Shown here: positions 61,161 through 64,000 of the stretch, in pieces
Layout of the letters: each line of letters starts with the position of its first letter
Numbering within the stretch: position 1 is the stretch's first letter
DNA from: Desulfitobacterium hafniense DCB-2
GTDB lineage: Bacteria > Bacillota > Desulfitobacteriia > Desulfitobacteriales > Desulfitobacteriaceae
DNA length: 64,000 bases
Direction of reading: 5' to 3'
NCBI RefSeq assembly: GCF_000021925.1
Contig: NC_011830.1
Location: 1,512,501 to 1,576,500 of the forward strand
Position numbers and translations under genes: made by a program
Notes under the pieces: model-generated
Databases searched by the model: none
The model's input: only the letters and a program-made list of their open reading frames with translations
What the model was told of the DNA's origin: nothing

Positions 61161-62717
61161 ATGAATCGTCGAGCTGTGCTCAGTGTCTCCAATAAAACAG
61201 GTCTTGTGGAGCTTGCCCGAGGACTTGTGGAATTGGGCTTTGACTTGATTTCTACCGGCGGCACCTTTAAAACGTTGACCGAAGCGGGGCTGCCTGTTCG
61301 CTATGTTACCGAGGTCACGGGATTTCCGGAGATTCTGGATGGGCGGGTCAAGACCCTTCATCCCAGGATTCATGGGGGTATTTTGGCCAGGGCTACGGCA
61401 GAGCATTTGCAGCAGCTGGAGGACAATGGCATCGGGTTGATCGATCTTGTGGTGGTCAATCTCTATCCCTTTAAGGAGACCATTGCCAGGCCGGGGGTTT
61501 CGTTCCAGGAGGCTATTGAAAATATCGATATTGGCGGTCCTTCCATGGTTCGTGCGGCGGCAAAGAATCAGGAGCGGGTGAGTATCGTCGTCAATCCGGA
61601 GCGGTACCCGGAGGTGCTTCAGGCCCTGCGTGAGCAAGGGGAAATCTCTTATGATATGCGTAAACGTTTGGCGGCAGAGGCCTTTGCCCATACAGCCGAA
61701 TATGATCAATGCATTGCCGGGTATTTGACTGCCGCACTTGCTGAGGAATCCGTTTCCTCTTCTTCTTCACCTTTCCCTGCAACCATAACACTTGGGGGCC
61801 AAAAGGCTCAGGATCTTCGCTATGGGGAAAACCCTGCTCAGAAGGCGGCCTTTTACCGGGGGGCGGATGCAGCGGGCACCTTGGCCTATGGTGAACAGAT
61901 TCAGGGTAAAGAATTATCCTATAACAATTGGATGGATATGGACGCGGCCTGGGGGATTGTTCAGGATTTCAGTGAGCCGGCCTGTGCTATTATTAAGCAT
62001 ACCAATCCCTGCGGTACAGCCTTGGGGAAAACTGCTTTGGAAGCTTATGAAAAGGCCCTGGCAGCGGACCCGGTCTCGGCCTTTGGCGGAATTATTGCCT
62101 TTAACCGGACCGTCGATGCTGAATGTGCCGCCTCACTTAAGGCTCACTTCTATGAAGTTATCGTTGCCCATGAGTTCAGCTCTGACGCCAGGGCAATACT
62201 ACAGGAAAAGAAAAACCTTCGTCTCGTCAAAGTAGCACAGGACGGGAAGCCAGCCCATACGCCCTGGAAAGTTCGTTCCATTCAAGGAGGATTTCTAATT
62301 CAGGAAGAGGATGAGGGGACTACGCCGATCTCCGCATGGGAAGTCGTCAGCAAGCGCCAACCTGAACCTGAAGAACTTCGTGAACTGGACTTTGCCTGGC
62401 GGGTGGTAAAGCATGTTAAATCCAATGCCATTGTACTGGCCAAAGCCGGTCAAACCCTTGGCGTGGGAGCGGGACAGATGAATCGGGTTGGCTCAGTTAA
62501 GATTGCTTTAGAACAGGCGGGGGATAAAGCCCAAGGGGCTTATCTGGCCTCCGATGCTTTTTTCCCATTCCCCGATTCCCTGGAGGAGGCGGCTAAGGCA
62601 GGAGTGCGGGCTGTGGTTCAACCGGGGGGCTCCGTCAGAGATGCTGAGGTTATCGAAGCGGCTGACCGTTTGAATTTGATTATGGTGTTTACGAACCGCC
62701 GTCACTTTAAGCACTGA
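61161..62717 (+). CDS. purH: AICAR formyltransferase / IMP cyclohydrolase
   Basis: Last two steps to IMP. 518 residues: the MGS-like IMP cyclohydrolase domain first (VSNKTGLVELARGL, GRVKTLHPRIHGG) and the transformylase after about 195. A run of five or six Ser (around residue 200) forms the inter-domain linker. ATG 61161 follows GGGGGTT. Confidence 0.95.
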   Translation: MNRRAVLSVSNKTGLVELARGLVELGFDLISTGGTFKTLTEAGLPVRYVTEVTGFPEILDGRVKTLHPRIHGGILARATAEHLQQLEDNGIGLIDLVVVNLYPFKETIARPGVSFQEAIENIDIGGPSMVRAAAKNQERVSIVVNPERYPEVLQALREQGEISYDMRKRLAAEAFAHTAEYDQCIAGYLTAALAEESVSSSSSPFPATITLGGQKAQDLRYGENPAQKAAFYRGADAAGTLAYGEQIQGKELSYNNWMDMDAAWGIVQDFSEPACAIIKHTNPCGTALGKTALEAYEKALAADPVSAFGGIIAFNRTVDAECAASLKAHFYEVIVAHEFSSDARAILQEKKNLRLVKVAQDGKPAHTPWKVRSIQGGFLIQEEDEGTTPISAWEVVSKRQPEPEELRELDFAWRVVKHVKSNAIVLAKAGQTLGVGAGQMNRVGSVKIALEQAGDKAQGAYLASDAFFPFPDSLEEAAKAGVRAVVQPGGSVRDAEVIEAADRLNLIMVFTNRRHFKH

Positions 62718-63506
62718 GTATAGCTGTCATGTCGCTGTGCGGTTTTGGCAGAGAGTGAAAAGGCTCCTGCCTGGGTCGCGTAGCTTTACGCTCAACGCGT
62801 ACTCCATAGCTCCGGGGCTGGTCTACTCGCTTTCTTAACAGCTACACCAAACCTCAGGGTAATACCTGATGTGAACCATGGCTTCGCTACGTTAAGAAAG
62901 CTTCGCTGACCCGACCGCCCCTCCGCTAAATCCGTACGCTTTTGTACGTAAAGCTACGTCTTGCGGGTCTCTTTTAGCTTTTCCTTAAGGACCTGGTTCC
63001 CGAGACTTTTTGTGAGGATTTCTTGGGTTGCCTTCAAAGCCTTTCCTAAGGTAGCCGACCTTGCCGCCCCAAGCGGCGTCGGCAAAGACGGAAAAAGCGA
63101 CTTAAGCCGGGAGTCAGGCGACTTACTCCACCTTTCCCGCAACGCCCTGCCCGCTCAAACTCCAAAAACAGCCCAAGGATTTTGCTTTACGGTAGGAAGC
63201 GAATTTAAGCGAGCGGAAACAAAACTTCGCGAAAAGCACGCAGCGGAGAAAGGTTGGAAACAGGACGTTTCCAACCCGCCATTGAGCAGGAGCGATTTGG
63301 CGGGACGAAACCCGGACGAGGGTTTCGCCCAAGCCGCGACGCCACAGAGAATGACTCAGCGGCGCAGGTCCTTTCGGAGCGGAGGGCTTTGCGCGTTAGT
63401 TTTGTCCGCGCAGCTTATGGAGCGACCGGTGTAAAGCAAAATCCTGGAGAATCAGCTTTAGAGTTTTCCTGAAGCAGTCTAAATCAAATAGTAAAGAAGG
63501 TGCCCC
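62718..63506. other. Structured, gene-free segment between purH and purD
   Basis: 789 bases in the middle of an operon without a convincing gene. Nested perfect inverted repeats: CGTAGCTTTACG (62779) with 62947-62958; CTTTCTTAAC (62830) with 62891-62900; TCAGG/CCTGA near 62854; GCCGAC and GCCGC with GCGGC and GTCGGC (63053-63082); GGATTTTGCTTTAC (63177) with 63431-63444 enclosing GGTTGGAAAC/GTTTCCAACC (63252-63276), CCCGCCA/TGGCGGG (63275-63304) and CGAAACCC/GGGTTTCG (63306-63327). It looks like a large folded RNA or a repetitive mobile element. Confidence 0.6.
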
Positions 63507-64000
63507 ATGGCTAAGAAAGTCTTAATAGTAGGCAATGGCGGCAGGGAGCACGCCCTTGCCTGGAAAATAGCCCAAAGCCCGGAGGTCGGGAAATTGTACG
63601 TTGCTCCGGGAAACGCCGGAACTCAGGAATGGAATGTGGCGATTGCGGCTACAGATATCCCCGGGTTGCTTGAATTTGCCCAAAAAGAAGGCATTGATTT
63701 GACAATTGTGGGCCCTGAGGCACCTTTGACTTTAGGGATTGTAGACGCTTTCCAAAAAGAAGGACTGAGGATTTTCGGACCCACTCAAGAAGCCGCCCGG
63801 CTGGAGGGCAGCAAATCTTTTGCTAAGGAAATCATGGAGGCGGCGGGGGTTCCCACAGCTCAAAGCCGGGTATTCTCTGAACCGGAGCAGGCTAAGGAAT
63901 ATATCAAACAGATGGGAGCACCGATCGTCTTAAAGGCCGATGGCTTAGCAGCCGGCAAAGGTGTGATTGTGGCCATGGATTTGGACACAGCTTTGACGGC
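63507..64000 (+). CDS. purD: Phosphoribosylamine-glycine ligase (partial, cut by window end)
   Basis: Makes GAR from phosphoribosylamine, glycine and ATP. Only 164 codons are in the window. MAKKVLIVGNGGREHALAWK, VGPEAPLTLGI and VLKADGLAAGKGVIV (ATP-grasp glycine-rich loop) identify it. ATG 63507 follows AAGAAGGTG. Confidence 0.95.
   Translation, partial: MAKKVLIVGNGGREHALAWKIAQSPEVGKLYVAPGNAGTQEWNVAIAATDIPGLLEFAQKEGIDLTIVGPEAPLTLGIVDAFQKEGLRIFGPTQEAARLEGSKSFAKEIMEAAGVPTAQSRVFSEPEQAKEYIKQMGAPIVLKADGLAAGKGVIVAMDLDTALT

Noticed and set aside
62961..63434. A 157-codon open frame between purH and purD
   Set aside because: No ribosome binding site, odd composition, and it runs straight through several perfect hairpins; frames are also open on the other strand, as expected of structured GC-richer DNA.

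Overview
The window looks like the chromosome of a Gram-positive, spore-former-type clostridium, most probably Desulfitobacterium (Peptococcaceae, D. hafniense-like). This is an inference from the GroEL, GuaA and purine proteins, the strong AGGAGG ribosome binding sites, GTG/TTG starts and the PBSX-type phage genes; no rRNA gene is present to prove it.

Layout. (1) 141-1775 groEL with strong terminators. (2) 1920-18154, a ~16 kb contractile phage-tail cluster without any head, terminase, portal or integrase gene: divergent XRE repressor with three evenly spaced operator-like palindromes, an ArpU-like activator, sheath, tube, frameshifted tail-assembly chaperone, tape measure, LysM/hub/baseplate proteins, a duplicated tail-fibre cassette, and a holin-type lysis end with a broken amidase. 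It is best read as an R-type tailocin (phage-tail-like bacteriocin, PBSX/diffocin-like). (3) 18155-21300, small accessory genes, an SOS-type promoter, a DUF3231 protein, a protein with 14-residue repeats and a membrane-anchored exported protein. (4) 21432-23693 hpt and guaA (purine salvage and GMP synthesis). (5) 23556-46119, an integrated prophage remnant of ~22.4 kb in the 3' end of guaA, with both att repeats (139 bp, 53 bp identical core). It holds a tyrosine integrase, toxin-antitoxin pairs (RelE/HigB-XRE and HicAB), an IS3-family and an IS1634-type insertion sequence, and an HK97-like siphophage head-tail block that stops right after the tape measure; tail tip, lysis and replication genes are missing. 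The original guaA terminator now lies 22 kb away, beyond the right att site. (6) 46120-50620, ordinary chromosome: a secreted zinc metallopeptidase, a family 2 glycosyltransferase and a YVTN beta-propeller protein. (7) 50816-64000, the purine biosynthesis operon purL-E-B-C-F-M-N-H-D (purD cut by the window end), preceded by PurBox-like sites, a sigma-A promoter, a guanine riboswitch, a probable PRPP riboswitch and a terminator.

How it fits together. Purine genes dominate both chromosomal ends: hpt and guaA before the prophage, the complete PRPP-to-IMP route after it, with feedback (guanine) and feed-forward (PRPP) RNA control. Between them lie two different phage-derived machines. Both use the same A AAA AAC slippery heptamer followed by a strong hairpin to make a -1 frameshifted tail-assembly chaperone; a third A AAA AAG site drives the IS3 transposase. 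The 790 bp between purH and purD is filled with nested perfect inverted repeats and no convincing gene; it is the least explained piece of DNA here.
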